Positions 12,640 through 23,986 of a stretch of 64,000 nt of DNA are shown piece after piece. The number at the start of each line of letters is the position of its first letter. Position 1 is the first letter of the stretch. Made by a program: the position numbers and the translations under genes. A model generated the notes under the pieces. That model was not told the origin of the DNA and searched no databases. It saw only the letters and a program-made list of their open reading frames with translations. Source of the DNA: Trichosphaerium sp. ATCC 40318 (lineage: Eukaryota; Discosea; Flabellinia; Trichosidae); assembly GCA_038496445.1 (NCBI GenBank), contig JALMLS010000447.1:62001-126000 (forward strand), in the 5' to 3' direction.

Positions 12640-14554
12640 GAAAAAAGTACCTGGTGCAAACAAAAAGCGTCCCTACACTCGATCAAGAGTGCTGGTCAAG
12701 AGCAAGAATGAGGACAAAAAAAGCCACATGTTCTAAGGCAAGGCGTTAAGTTTCAGTGTAGTCTTGCCGTTAATTGGCGCGCCACCATTGAGATAACATC
12801 CTTAGCTTCACGATATGGCGAAATGCGGTTAGAATTTACGATTAGAATTCCCGTCTTCAATTCTTGTTGGCCCCTTGGCATCTATGTGGTGTTAGAAGCT
12901 ATGGGCACAAATATTTGCTGAAGTTTTTATTTGTCCCTTTTTTAAAAAACACTTGCATTCGCTCAGTGATGGTCTAATAATTCTTCCAGTAACGTTATTT
13001 CAATGGCATTTTGAGAATTCCAGTCTTTGAGAATTACATAGGAACAAATATGGCTCCGCTATTACAGTAATGATCGCTCTCAGGTACGTTAGACAAGCAC
13101 CTGAAAGTGTGTGAGTTTTCTAGTTACAACTAAATTCGTTATTGTTTCAAACTGTTGCCGTTAGTGCACATGACGCTACATCATTGTCTCCAAAGTCGAT
13201 TGCAAAACAAATTGTACCCAACGACTTTTTTGCAAAACGTTCTCGTTTTGTACGCGCTAAACTATCGCTCAAAACTGCTTGAACTCGCTCGTAAATTACA
13301 CATGGGTATCGTTACTGTGTACTAGAACGTCTGTTAGTATCACTACCGTTTTGAGCGGTATGAGGTGACCTCGTTTTAAAATGCGTAATGTTTTTTACCC
13401 CTGTGTTTCGCGTGCAACAGCCTTTGACACGTATTTTGAGGTTAGTATTTGCTACCCAAGTAGGTACTAGCTTAGTTTTTTGTTAGGTCGTTATTTTCTG
13501 CGTAGTTTAGCGACTGGTAGAGTTTGTTTCGTATCCCGAAACTATTCATTCTTTTACTCTTTTTTTAGAACAGGTACCGTAGTTTTAATCAAAAAAGGTG
13601 GATTCATTGGTGTTTAAAAAAATACGTACCGACAATTATATCTGCTATCGTTTTAACTCGCGTAGATATATATAACGCGAGCGTAGAGCAGAAAAGCGCT
13701 CTTTCTGTTGGTTGCCATTTGTAAATACCTAAAGCGTTATTCCGCTATAAATGTGTTTTTACCATCGATTTTGGTGTAGTACGATCCACTTTGTTTGAAT
13801 CCAGCCCAATACTAATTTGCAGAAACGTGTCGTTTGAAGAAACGATGTCAATTGTTCACAATAATAGCTGCTTGTAGGCTATTGTTGCTTTATTCCACGT
13901 AACGTACTTGTGGGATTAGTTGAGTTTTCTCTCCAAAAAACAAGTTTTATTTTCCAGTATTTTTCTCGTAACTTAAAACCACAATAAATTTATGTTGCAT
14001 GCTCACGTTTTTAAAAAGAGGAAAGCTGCCAAATATAATCAGGGTGCTCCAATGTTAACTTGTCGGTTGAATGCCTGGTTGGGTTATCATCAATCTGCAG
14101 AAGCGTGGTTCGAATCCCGCAAAATCCAGCCAAAGGATTTTTAGAGAATTTGGTATCTCGGCAGACTCCAATCTGCGCACCTCTCAATGGTTATAACTCC
14201 TAATTTCGACCTCATGAGAGATAAACCGCCTATAACTCAATCACCTTTTTTGTCTATTTCAGGTACAAACAAAGTAAGAGCCTAAACACCTTTAAGAAAT
14301 TCAGCATATTCTCAAATGTCAAAACATTACAATGACATGACATTTTGACACATTGGAGCTTTTAGGTTCAAACTCCATCAACTTTTTGAAGAAGAAGCGT
14401 TCTTGTTTTTTATCCACGTCATGTTAAGACGCACACCCAGAGTGGTATGAAGAAGAAAGTCTGTGTATAAAAAAGAGATAAAATTTACAATTATTACAAA
14501 ACCCCTCACCAGTACAGAGGAGCGACCTAGGCGGTTATTTGACTCTTTTACTAT
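12640..14554. other. 1.9-kb intergenic stretch
   Basis: No ORF with family motifs is seen on either strand and no convincing splice-linked exon set. Base composition is AT-rich with T runs. A sequence resembling a tRNA T-arm (GGTTCGAATCC near 14105-14120) occurs but no cloverleaf could be built around it. It presumably holds the promoter of the 10.6-12.6 kb gene and the 3' flank of the KCTD gene. Confidence 0.5.
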
Positions 14555-15640
14555 TCAATATCCTTCCTCTTGCGATGGCTTTCCATTGTGTACCAATGTG
14601 TACGTATGTAGAGCGCTACGGTCCCAAACAGCAACCGCCTCTGTTATCACTTTCCAGTGATGTTTTGCCAACATATTTAACGTCGGGATGTGGCTCTCAC
14701 CAAAAGCCTCAAGTGGCCATGAATACATACCATTTACCTTCTCTGCAGTAATGGGTCTAGTGCAAGTATTTAATACTCAGTGATTGATACACAAGTTGCT
14801 TTTTATTGAAAGCATACCTGACTGCAATGGAGGCAATGTCTCCAAGTTCTATAGAAGCCAAATCGCCATGAATCCTAATGTTCCCATCTGCTACTTCGAA
14901 TGCGATGTACTTTACATCTACGCTAATCTTCTTTACTGTAGGCAATGCAATTTGGTAAAATTCAGCCTCTCGATATACAGCACGTGATGACATGCCTAAA
15001 AAAAAGATGATTATTGTTTTTGCATATTTTTTTTCCCTTTCAACAGGATGAGTGACATACCAACTGGTATCTCTAGCTCTTTTGTTCGTAGGTAATTTAA
15101 AATTGGCCTGAAAAATTCACCATCTCTGTCAATAAAGTATGCACCTAGTATCTCAATGTGTGAGGGTCGATTTTATTCAAACATGTTCCCGGTTTCAAAA
15201 AAATTGACTGAAAAAAGCAAGTTTGTTTGAAATAAAGCTTTCAATTTTTTTGATTTTGATCTTTCCGCTTTTGTTTTATTTAAACTAACATACCGCTTTC
15301 GTCTTTTACACTTGGTACTGATGATGACAGTAAAGGCAGAAAAAAATTGGTACCTACAGAGAACTGTCAACATCTTGTTTATCTTTAATTAACATTAACC
15401 AGGTCATTGCGGTCAAGTACGGAGGCTGTGCTGTATTTTTTTTTCTTTTCCCCTCTTGATGCGCAGTTAAAATGGCGCTATGCGTGTACCTTCACTCAGT
15501 AGTGTCTGTGGCGTTGTTGAGTATCGAAAGCCACCAATATTTAGATGAATTATGCGCGGTTTGGGTGTATTCGCCTTTCTTGACTCTGTTTTTCCACTAC
15601 TGCGCTTGCGTCGTGATTTAACGCGTGTTTCTGAAGCCAT
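14555..15640 (-). CDS. KCTD-like protein with BTB/T1 domain
   Basis: BTB/T1 (potassium-channel tetramerisation-type) domain protein; such proteins oligomerise and often bridge cullin-3 ligases or G-beta-gamma. Start MASETRVKSRRKR at 15640 opens exon 15490-15640 with IIHLNIGGFRYSTTPQTLLSE, the classic T1 opening. An exon around 15061-15140 carries GAYFIDRDGEFFRPILNYLRT and ends ELEIPVG. Exon 14818-14995 continues with GMSSRAVYREAEFYQIALP, typical of KCTDs. The C-terminal exon (about 14555-14757) reads AKHHWKVITEAVAVWDR and ends EEGY stop. The second small exon, between 15150 and 15400, that completes the BTB fold could not be fixed. There is no transmembrane segment, so it is not a channel. 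Basic N-terminus of unknown use. Confidence 0.82.
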
Positions 15641-15829
15641 GAGACAATTATTGATTTACAGCGCCCATAGGCTGTACAGAGCAGCTTTTCTTTTGTAAAT
15701 TAATGAGTTTTAGTGCTTGTGCCAACAGCTAAGGCAATTCAACGATAGTAAAACAATAAACCAAAAAACGACAAAAAAAAAATCTGCAATCTCACTTTGT
15801 ACTTCTTCCTCTCAAAGAAATTGATAGTT

Positions 15830-17060
15830 CAACAAGTCATGAGTATATTTTTTTGGGTGTTGCACGTGTTTTGGGCTTGTCCACGTGCTTGAGTAGATTT
15901 ATTTAGGTAAAGTATATTAGCAATTTGTACATTCTTTGGAAGCTCCTGAAATCCAATTAATCAAGTAATGTCCCCTTCTAATATGACCTAATAAGCTACA
16001 GTGCACATCACATGAAAGCAAGTAATTACCCGTGGTGTCCATGAAAACCAAATTGATCTTCCTCTCCAAGAGCATAAATAACGTGCATGAAATCATTTGC
16101 AAGTGGCCAGTCCGCCTTTGTATCCCTTTGGAGGTACATCATTTTATTATCAACGACAACTCAATTTCGCGTACCCTGTATCTAGAGCACGTGTCCATGA
16201 CACGAAAGACGACGAAGAGGTGCGTTCATACGAAACCATTTTTACGTTTTCTACACCTCCCAAAGCTGTATCTATTTCGTAAAGTGTCACTTTCGAACTT
16301 GGCTCAAAATATCATCCTTGTCGTACCATTTAAAGGCGCTGTTTTTGCTGAATGCTTTCTGTAAACGGGCTGTTAATAAATCGACGCGGTGATGAATACT
16401 AGTGTACGCATTGTTGGAATATCTATCGTCGATAGAAGCATGATTGTTGCTATCAAAAACAGCAATGACATAATCGCTGCTGTACATGTCGTGGTAGTCT
16501 TTGCCTAATTCATTTGTAAGCTCTTAAAACACCGTCAATATGTGTACCTGTTGATCCGTATTCATGCCAACCTAGTCCTATCCATACCTATTTTGTTCAA
16601 GTCAGAAGCAATCCAAACAAAATTGTACGCACTCGTTTGTTTGTTGTCATATTTACAGTGATGCTATCAGAATCTACCTTTGAGCGGGTGTAAGCTTGGT
16701 AGAAACCTCTCGAGTGTAAAATACCTGCCAAGCTACTTTCAAGCTTCCTTCTAGAAACGTTACTGTAAAAGGAGACTGTGCTAAAAGGCCACTAGCGAAT
16801 AGAAAAAGAACGACAAGGAGACGCATTGGTATGAAGTATATTGTTGAGAAAAATGAGTCAATTTCTCGTACACAAAATTCCACGCGACAATACACTACTT
16901 AATCGAGAACACCTCTGTACATAATTGTCACTCATAGGATCATCTACAGAGGGAATAGAGATGATAATCGCAAGCATACAATCCGTACTAAAGCCATGAA
17001 ATTAAGCCGCTGTGAACGTAAGCGTGCTTAAAATAATTCCTTTTTTGTACAATTAGGCAA
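15830..17060. repeat. Direct duplication, block A (DOMON gene plus flanks)
   Basis: About 1.2 kb including the DOMON gene and its upstream flank recurs at 50780-52085 in the same orientation. Shared landmarks are the stretch after CACGTGCTTGAG/CACGTGCGTGAA, the 3' exon, signal-peptide exon and the GTGAACGTAAGCGTGCT sequence upstream. By eye about 90 per cent identical. Block B carries extra sequence near 51448-51590 that falls in an intron. Confidence 0.85.
15903..16826 (-). CDS. Secreted DOMON-domain protein, copy 1
   Basis: Small secreted DOMON protein; DOMON domains bind haem or sugars on extracellular proteins. Signal peptide MRLLVVLFLFASGLLAQ at 16826, then FTVTFLEGSLKVAWQ, spliced to VWIGLGWHEYGSTG (about 16548-16590), then DYHDMYSSDYVIAVFDSNN (about 16430-16510), DTALGGVENVKM, SFVSWTRALDTGD and DWPLANDFMHVIYALGEED. 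The order W-I-G-x-G, SDYV-V-x-D, GG, RxLxTGD, WA-x-G is that of a DOMON domain. The domain makes up nearly the whole protein, with no cytochrome b561 part. One internal junction (about 16265-16390) cannot be joined in frame with ordinary introns; it may hold a very short intron or a lesion. A near-identical gene lies 35 kb away in the same orientation. Confidence 0.75.
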
Positions 17061-17110
17061 AATATTATTTTAACGGGTTTTATTTTGGTTGTGTGCTTGA
17101 ACTAGCAACC

Positions 17111-18449
17111 TCATTTAGGTATACTTGATCCAAGTACTTTCAGAGTTGTATAAATTATAGTAGTGCCATTACCATGCACTTTAGCTAGCATCCCAAGTTT
17201 GCTTCGGTGTAAAGCGATAACACTTGTGCCTCCTTGAGCCAATCCCACAATTGTATCATCTGATACATCCACTCCTCGCAACCCAAGTGTATGTATACCA
17301 GCCAGAGGAATAACACTATCGTCTGTCAAGCGAGTGCAGTACGTGAGATTAAGTGCGTGAACATTACTAAGCTGAGATGTTATAGCACTATCAAAAGTCA
17401 CGTGATCATTTCTTGAAAAATCAATAGCATATGCATTTGATAAGCTTGACAAGCTCTTGCTTGTAATACTGTCACAAGCAATCAGACTTATCCTCCTAAC
17501 ACCGCCTTCACCCAATACTTTTATGGATCCATCTGTGATATTATGACAATGTGATAGATCTATCACACGAACTCCTTTTAATGCCTTAACAGCAGTATCT
17601 GTTATGCCCAAGTTTGCTAGACTTATTGAATGAACTCCCTTTAGTGGTATGACACCTTCATCTGTAATATTCGTTAATGATAGATCAATATGCTTTACAC
17701 CTGCAAGTGCAGCAACTCCCTCATTTGTTATATCTCTACAGGCTCTGAGACTGATTGTCTTAACTCCTGCAAGTGCAAACAAGCAACCGTCGTCTACCAA
17801 CCTAGAGCATCTAGAAAGGCTTACTGACTGAACACCTGCCAATGATGCAAATCAGATACCACTATTGACCTCCCAAGTACTGCATCACGTACATCAGGTG
17901 TGTTTGTCAGTCTATCAGTGATGAGAAGACCTCTATGGTGTGTTCTCCTTGTTTGTTTCTTGACTATCGTTAAATGTGTATGTGAAAGCACTGCTGGGTA
18001 TTTTTTGGCTTTAATGATATCCTCTGGCCAAGATAATGTTCCTGTTTTGTATCCAACTTGGTAGTGTATTATATCTGATAGGTGCCAGCATGTTTGTGCT
18101 GTTTTATAACGAGATTTACTGTTTAGGTATTCTAAGACTAGAGCGAGTACTTCTACAGGCAATAAACCTAAATTTGATTCGCCGTTAAGCTGTCTTTCTA
18201 TTCTTTCTTCACTACGCTTCTCTGCTCGTTTTACAGCGTCACTGCATGCGTTAGGAGTTATATTTACCAGTTAAATACGTACTGATCACGCCAGTAGCGA
18301 AATAGAGAAACTATCAGCAATGCGCCACCAAACAACACGGTAATCGCTAAATATAATAGCGTTTCAGTGTCTTGTACCATAACTGATGCTTTTGTAAAGT
18401 AATACTGACCACGTAGACAGTTTGATAGACTTAACACATGTGTAGTCAT
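17111..18449 (-). CDS. Membrane-anchored F-box/LRR protein, with apparent frameshift
   Basis: N-terminal exon (18268-18449) starts MTTHVLSLSNCL and contains one strong transmembrane segment, LLYLAITVLFGGALLIVSLF. A 26-nt GT-AG intron (18242-18267, with a CTAAC branch site) restores the frame into a charged linker and an F-box-like domain (LLPVEVLALVLEYL, then TAQTCWHLSDII) near 18060-18165. About nine LRRs of 22-24 residues follow (ITNEGVAALAGVKHIDLSL type) up to the stop at 17111. The LRR frame is offset from the F-box frame at about 17846-17850: ...IVVSD is followed, after an in-frame TGA, by FASLAGVQSVSLS. A net one-base loss, sequencing error or unseen intron are all possible. Sister genes at 22.3, 33.7 and 39.8 kb lack the membrane segment. 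F-box/LRR proteins usually select substrates for SCF ubiquitin ligases. Confidence 0.72.
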
Positions 18450-18688
18450 TCACTGATCAGATTTCACTTTAACGAAAGCTTTCGATTTTGGATATTCTCT
18501 CACTGAAGAAAGTTCAAGGATTTTGGTCTATCTCACTTATCATCTAGTTTAGCTTAAAGATAAAACGGAGACATGGTTGTAAAATACATACAATGTTGTG
18601 ATAGCGTTTATTGTTTCAAAACAAATAGCTCACTCTTTTTTTCGTTAAGGCTACATAACAGCTGGTTTTTTTCTTGTTTTGTTTTGGC

Positions 18689-21600
18689 TTAAACATTTTG
18701 GTATGACATGCTTGTCATTGGTTCTTCGTCGTTTCCCAAAGCAGCGTAATCTGCAGTGTTTCTACAATCCTTACATAGAAGGTTGTTATGTATCTTTTTA
18801 AGTTTACCTCTACGGAATTTGTGCTTGCATTGCTTGCACTTAACCTTCTTTATACAACAACAAAAAAAGCAGAAACAACACGCTGTTATTAATGTTAGGA
18901 CCACAAGTCCACCTCCAGCTGCAAGGGTAGGTACCAACCATGGAATAGAAGTACCCTCTTCTAAACAAGATTAAGTAAGAAAAATCTGCATTTGGTTGAA
19001 AGCGTACGTCCTGGATCTTTGCTGGAGCCTCCGTTTAGTCCAGTACTGATGGGTACAATACCGACTGGTTGGCTAGTAGTAGGGTTTTGGGTTGGTGCAT
19101 GAGTTGGTGCGTCTGTAGGTGTATCGGTTGGGGCAACGCTAGGGGTATGAGTTGGTGCATCACTTGGTACCTCTGTTGGAGTGTGTGTTGGTGCTTCGGT
19201 AGTTGGGCCTACAGTTGTAGGAGGTTGTGTTGTAGGAGCCTTGGTTGTAGGAGGCTTGGTTGTTGGTGGATTAGTTGTAGGCTTTTGTGTTGTTGGGTGT
19301 TCAGTTGTGGGCGCTACAGTTGTTGGAGGGTCGGTTGTAGGAACTTGTGTTGTTGGATGCTCAGTAGTAGGAGCATCAGTTGTAGGTGCACCGGTGGTTG
19401 GTGCTTGTGTTGTTGGATGTTCAGTGGTTGGCGCTTCAGTTGTAGGCGCATCGCTAGTTGGTGGTTGTGTTGTTGGATGTTCAGTTGTTGGAGCCTCAGT
19501 TATTGGAGCCAGTGTTGTGGGATTCTCTGTTGTAGGTGCTTCAGTTGTTGGAGGTTTGGTTGTTGGCGCCATTGTTGTTGGAGAATTGGTTGTTGGCATT
19601 TGTGTTGTCGGATGCTCGGTTGTTGGAGCTTCGGTGGTAGGGGTGCCAGTGGTTGGAGGTTCCGTAGTTGGATGCTCAGATGTAGGCACTTCAGTTGTTG
19701 GCCCTGTAGTTGTGGGCGATTGTGTTGTTGGATGCTCAGTAGTAGGAGCATCAGTTGTAGGTGCACTGGTGGTTGGTGCTTGTGTCGTTGGATGTTCAGT
19801 GGTTGGAGCTTCAGTGGTTGGAGGCTCAGTGGTTGGAGCTTCAGTAGTAGGAGGCTCAGTGGTTGGAGGTGCAGTTGTAGGCGCATCGGTGGTTGGTGCT
19901 AGTGTTGTTGGGTGTGCAGTGGTAGGCGCTACAGTTGTTGGAGGTTCGGTTGTTGGAGCTTGTGTTGTTGGGTGTTCAGTTGTAGGTGGCTCAGTGGTTG
20001 GAGTCTCAGTAGTTGGCGGTTGTGTTGTTGGTTTCTCTGTTGTGGGTGGTTCAGTAGTGGGTGGTTCGGTGGTAGGAGGCTCAGTGGTTGGAGGCTCAGT
20101 GGTTGGTGGTTCAGTGGTTGGTGGTTCAGTAGTTGGAGGTTGTGTTGTTGGAGCCTCGGTCGTTGGAGCTTCAGTGGTTGGAGATTCAGTCGTTGGAGAG
20201 CTTGTAGTTGGAGATTCAGTCGTTGGAGGTAAAGTGGTTGGAGGCTCAGTTGTAGGAGGTACAGTTGTAGGAGGCTCAGTTGTAGGAGGTGCAGTTGTTG
20301 GAGCCTCAGTTGTAGGAGGTACAGTTGTCGGAGGCTCTGTTGTTGGAGGTTCAGTGGTAGGAGCTTCAGTTGTTGGAGCTAGTGTTGTTGGATTCTCTGT
20401 TGTGGGTGGTTCAGTGGTAGGTGGTTCAGTGGTTGGTTCAGTAGTTGGAGGTTGTGTTGTTGGAGCCTCAGTCGTTGGTGGTTCAGTGGTTGGTGGTTCA
20501 GTAGTTGGAGGTTGTGTTGTTGGAGCCTCGGTCGTTGGAGCTTCAGTGGTTGGAGATTCAGTTGTTGGAGTAGGAGGCTTTGTAGTTGGTGCTGGAGTAG
20601 GAGATTCTGTTGGGTAGGCTGTTGGCGGTGGCGTTGGTATATATTTTGTTGGCGCATCAGTGAATACATTACCGTATCCAGGACAAGCATTGTACTTTAA
20701 ACTGAGAGGTGTAACCTAGAAAAACAATTACAATATGTAAGGGCAAGTACAACTTGTACCATGTCAGTTGAGACCAATGTAGTGAGGTCTCCATCAACAA
20801 CGTTAAATCCACCAACACCGTTACCGCTCATTGTATCAAAAGCTATTTCATAGTTATCATCTCCTTGAGGGAAGGGACCAAGCACAAAGCCGTCCATCCA
20901 TTTCTAAAGCCATGAGTGTTTGTTTGATAAACTGTTTGAGATCCGTACATCTACCCAAGCGTAGCGTGCTACAAACGTACTTGTAGCAGCGTTGTAACTA
21001 ACTTTATCTGATGTATCATCTGTTAGGACCAACTATGGGTGTGTTAGAGAAATATGAGACAAAGTCTTGAAATGAGATGATTGGCGTACTTTCACATCAG
21101 GATTTGGTGGCTTTACTGTAACCCTCATATCAATTCTTCCTCCTGTAGTATCCTGAAAATCCTCTGATTTTGGAGAGTCAATCATACAAACAAGATAGTG
21201 ACCGTCCTATTGCTACAAAGTGAGAAATCTACAAAACTTCATCGAAAAAGAGAAAAACCAAGTAAAAAACAAGAAAAAACAAAAGAGATTTTTTGACGTT
21301 ACCGCTGCATCGACCCAAAATACACCAACCATATCCTGAACTTGTGGCAAATACTCTAGACCATTTGGTGTTTTTGCTTTTGGACCGCTTTTTCTGTATC
21401 CATAAAAGTCTTTTATCTTCATATCTGTCTCAAAAGGACGTATTTCTCTCAACTCCGCTATTATCGACAAAATCAATTAGAAAAAATATGACGTAATCAA
21501 CGATTACGCTTTGAAGGTTTTTTACGCGCGTTTTACTACTTCCTACGCTATTTTCATAGTTGCACGCTAACAGTGCACAGTGTGAATGATTATTTTAGCG

Positions 21601-21756
21601 TAATTGGGAGTAAAGTCAAAATACCCAAGAGAATAGGCCTATTCACGTTGTCGTACCATTTACATCTGCTTGTATGCATTTTTCGGGGGTTTCTTGTGCG
21701 TTTACGTCATAAATAACGATAAGTAAAACCATAAAGGTTATAATTGTGTTTCTCAT
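18689..21756 (-). CDS. Mucin-like type I membrane glycoprotein (PTTE repeats)
   Basis: Starts at 21756 with a cleavable signal peptide (MRNTIITFMVLLIVIYDVNA, then QETPEKC). Ectodomain exons of unknown family follow at about 21303-21465 (KDFYGYRKSGPKAKTPNGLEY), 21093-21208 (RIDMRVTVKPPNPDVK), around 21000, and 20760-20906 (WMDGFVLGPFPQGDDNYEIA). A single long exon from about 20715 to 18995 encodes a Thr/Pro mucin stalk of more than 500 residues built of five-residue units P-T-T-E-x and variants (PTTEAPTTEHPTTQ, PTDAPTHAP). The last exon (18689-18960) has a membrane segment (LAAGGGLVVLTLITACCFCF), a juxtamembrane Cys cluster and a CxxC...CxxC cytoplasmic knuckle (VKCKQCKHKF...LLCKDCR), ending SMSYQNV. 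It is probably a heavily O-glycosylated surface protein. The antisense strand also has a long open frame (19181-20617), a side effect of the 15-nt repeat. Confidence 0.82.
18995..20630 (-). repeat. 15-nt-unit tandem repeat encoding PTTE(x) mucin stalk
   Basis: About 1.6 kb of imperfect 15-bp repeats (plus strand unit resembles GTTGTTGGAGGTTCA). Codon third positions vary a lot while the pentapeptide is held, so the repeat is under protein-level constraint rather than a fresh expansion. Higher-order blocks are visible, for example three near-identical stretches containing TTGTGTTGTTGGATGTTCAGT. Confidence 0.9.
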
Positions 21757-22285
21757 TGTCTTTGTTTGAATTCGTTATGTATTCCCACAAAGAGTTTCTA
21801 CTTCAAGTTAGCGAAAATTTGTTGATTCGGAACTTAATTACCATCACGTCAAATTAGGCTTTTATTAATATCATCTCTTACGGTTCGTCAAGCTCCTCAC
21901 GCAGTACCCAAACAAAAGAAGAAAAAAGCTGTTTAAGCGAGATTCTCCATTTTTCAGTTGATTTTGTTGCCACGCAACGTAGGAAATACGTCATTTTGAG
22001 GTTTCCGCAAGATGTGATTGCGAAACTAGCTGGTAAAGAAACAAAGCTGTCGCTGATTTTGCGTTCTTTCACAGATAACTAAACGAAACTGATCCACGTG
22101 GATTCACTTGTACAAAGAAATTTTCGTACAGTGCTTCTTGCTTGGGTGTTCAACAAACTGATCCTGACAGTATACAATAGGCCAGCAAAATACGATAGAA
22201 ATATTGTCATTGTTTTATTACGTCCGTGGGAACTTTGACATACTAGTTTTTGAAACAAAAGTTCAAGTGTTCATTGACTGTTTAT
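21757..22285. other. Intergenic stretch between mucin gene and F-box/LRR gene
   Basis: AT-rich, no supported gene. A 64-codon minus-strand open frame (21878-22072) has no family motif, no linked exons and no composition signal, so it is not called. Confidence 0.5.
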
Positions 22286-23986
22286 TTACAACATATCAGC
22301 GCCAAGGGCGTACACAGCATTAGATGTTATCTTTGTACCTCTTATACCAATATCAGAAACACCTGCTAAAGTAGAAATAGCATCATCTGTCAAAAGAGAA
22401 CAATCTTTTAAACAAATTGCTCGAACACCTCTAAGTTGTTTAACACTTTGATCAGTAACAAGATTACATCCATCAATCCAAAGTCTCCTAACACCTTTCA
22501 ACGCTTTTATACCAACATCAGTAACTCTAAAGCACTTTGACATGTATATACAAACAGCACCAGCCAAATACTTTACACCTAGATCAGTAACACTATCACA
22601 TCCGGAAATATCGATTGTGTTCACCCCAGCTAACGCTTTAAGCCCTTCATCTGTAAGATGCTTTGTACTTAACTCTATAGTATGTATACCAGATAAAGCC
22701 TTTATACCGACATCTGTAATCAAGCTACATCCTATTATATTCAATGAATGAATACCAGCCATCTTAATAATGGAGTTATCAGTCAGTTTATCACAAGACG
22801 ATAAATCAGCCTCATAAAGAACGCAACCATCACTTACAAGTGATACAATACCTTCATCTGTAATATCAGTACAATCACTAACATGTATAGTGTGTACACC
22901 TTTAAGAGCCTTTAAACCTTCATCAGATATACTACTACATCCACAAAGGTTGATTTCATGTACACCACCAAGAGCAGAAACGCCTTCATCTGTTGTATTA
23001 GAATAGCTTATATCTATAGTATGTATACCAGCTAAAGCCTGAATACCATCATCTGTAACCAAAGGACATTTGTACATGTCAAGGTTATGAACACCAGCAA
23101 GCGCTTTAATGCCTTCATCTGTAACAAGTTCACAATGCCATAAAGTTACACAATGAACTCCTGCTAGCGCTTTTAGGCTCTTATCTGTTATTGCTATACT
23201 ATTAAATCTTATCGTATGAACACCACTTAACGCCTTAATACCTTCATCAGTGATTAAGTCACAGTTACTTATCCTAATAGAATGAACGCCGGCTAACGCT
23301 TTTATACCTTCATCTGTGACTTTAGTACATGCCGTAATATCGACTGTATGTACTCCCGCAAGAGCTGATAGACCGACACTTGTGACTAGTGTATCCCTAA
23401 GCGTAATATTGTGTATACCTGAGAGGAGTTTAATGCTCTCGTCTGTGACCAGTGATGTATCTCTGATTGACAAGCGCTTAACACCAGCTAGTGCCTTAAC
23501 GCCTTCATCTGTCACGCTTGTATTAAAAAGCGTTATATCCTCTACACCGGCGAGTGATATTATACCGATATCTGTAACAGCTGTATTAGAAATATTTATA
23601 CTTTGTACACCTGCTAAAGCCTGAATCCCGATATCCGTAACTTTTGTTCCTTCAAGATTTATAGTATTTACGCCTGCCAAAGCCTTTATGCCTTCATCTG
23701 TAACTCTGTTACAGTTCCTTAAACCTATGCTTCTAACACCTGCTAGCTTTTTTATATCGTCATCTGATACAGGAGGATAGTCTATAGTAATAGGCGTGTT
23801 GTTAAGTAATGGGCTTCCAAATAAAGCGTCAAAGTCAGACGATTTTTTTATAGCTATTGATCCGTATCCCACGTGTTGGTGTACTACATTTGATAAAAGC
23901 CAACAAGATTGTGCGCTAGCAAATCTACTTGATATTGTGCTTTTTTCTAGTATATTTACGAGTAGTTCGACTGGAAGATGCTCCAA
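22286..23986 (-). CDS. Intronless F-box/LRR protein, 566 residues, about 20 LRRs
   Basis: Single-exon gene. Residues 1-45 form an F-box-like domain (EHLPVELLVNILEKS, then SAQSCWLLSNVVHQHVGY). After a linker, about 20 leucine-rich repeats of 22-24 residues of the cysteine-containing type run to the C-terminus, consensus ITDEGIKALAGVHTIDLSGC. Repeat register is very regular from VSDDDIKKLAGVRSIGL onward. F-box/LRR proteins act as substrate receptors in SCF ubiquitin ligases; the LRR arc binds the target. The gene lacks introns, unlike its many-exon neighbours, as do the sisters at 33.7 and 39.8 kb. This suggests recent expansion by retro-duplication or acquisition of an intronless ancestor. ATG at 23986 directly precedes the F-box, so the start is well supported. 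Confidence 0.88.
   Translation of the reverse strand: MEHLPVELLVNILEKSTISSRFASAQSCWLLSNVVHQHVGYGSIAIKKSSDFDALFGSPLLNNTPITIDYPPVSDDDIKKLAGVRSIGLRNCNRVTDEGIKALAGVNTINLEGTKVTDIGIQALAGVQSINISNTAVTDIGIISLAGVEDITLFNTSVTDEGVKALAGVKRLSIRDTSLVTDESIKLLSGIHNITLRDTLVTSVGLSALAGVHTVDITACTKVTDEGIKALAGVHSIRISNCDLITDEGIKALSGVHTIRFNSIAITDKSLKALAGVHCVTLWHCELVTDEGIKALAGVHNLDMYKCPLVTDDGIQALAGIHTIDISYSNTTDEGVSALGGVHEINLCGCSSISDEGLKALKGVHTIHVSDCTDITDEGIVSLVSDGCVLYEADLSSCDKLTDNSIIKMAGIHSLNIIGCSLITDVGIKALSGIHTIELSTKHLTDEGLKALAGVNTIDISGCDSVTDLGVKYLAGAVCIYMSKCFRVTDVGIKALKGVRRLWIDGCNLVTDQSVKQLRGVRAICLKDCSLLTDDAISTLAGVSDIGIRGTKITSNAVYALGADML

Noticed and set aside
14060-14145. tRNA-like sequence with GGTTCGAATCC
   Set aside because: The T-stem is mismatched and no acceptor, D or anticodon stems can be formed at the right spacing.
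19181-20617. 478-codon plus-strand open frame rich in Val, Gly and Cys
   Set aside because: It is the antisense of the PTTE mucin repeat; the 15-nt unit keeps all frames open. The minus-strand reading joins a signal peptide and a membrane segment.
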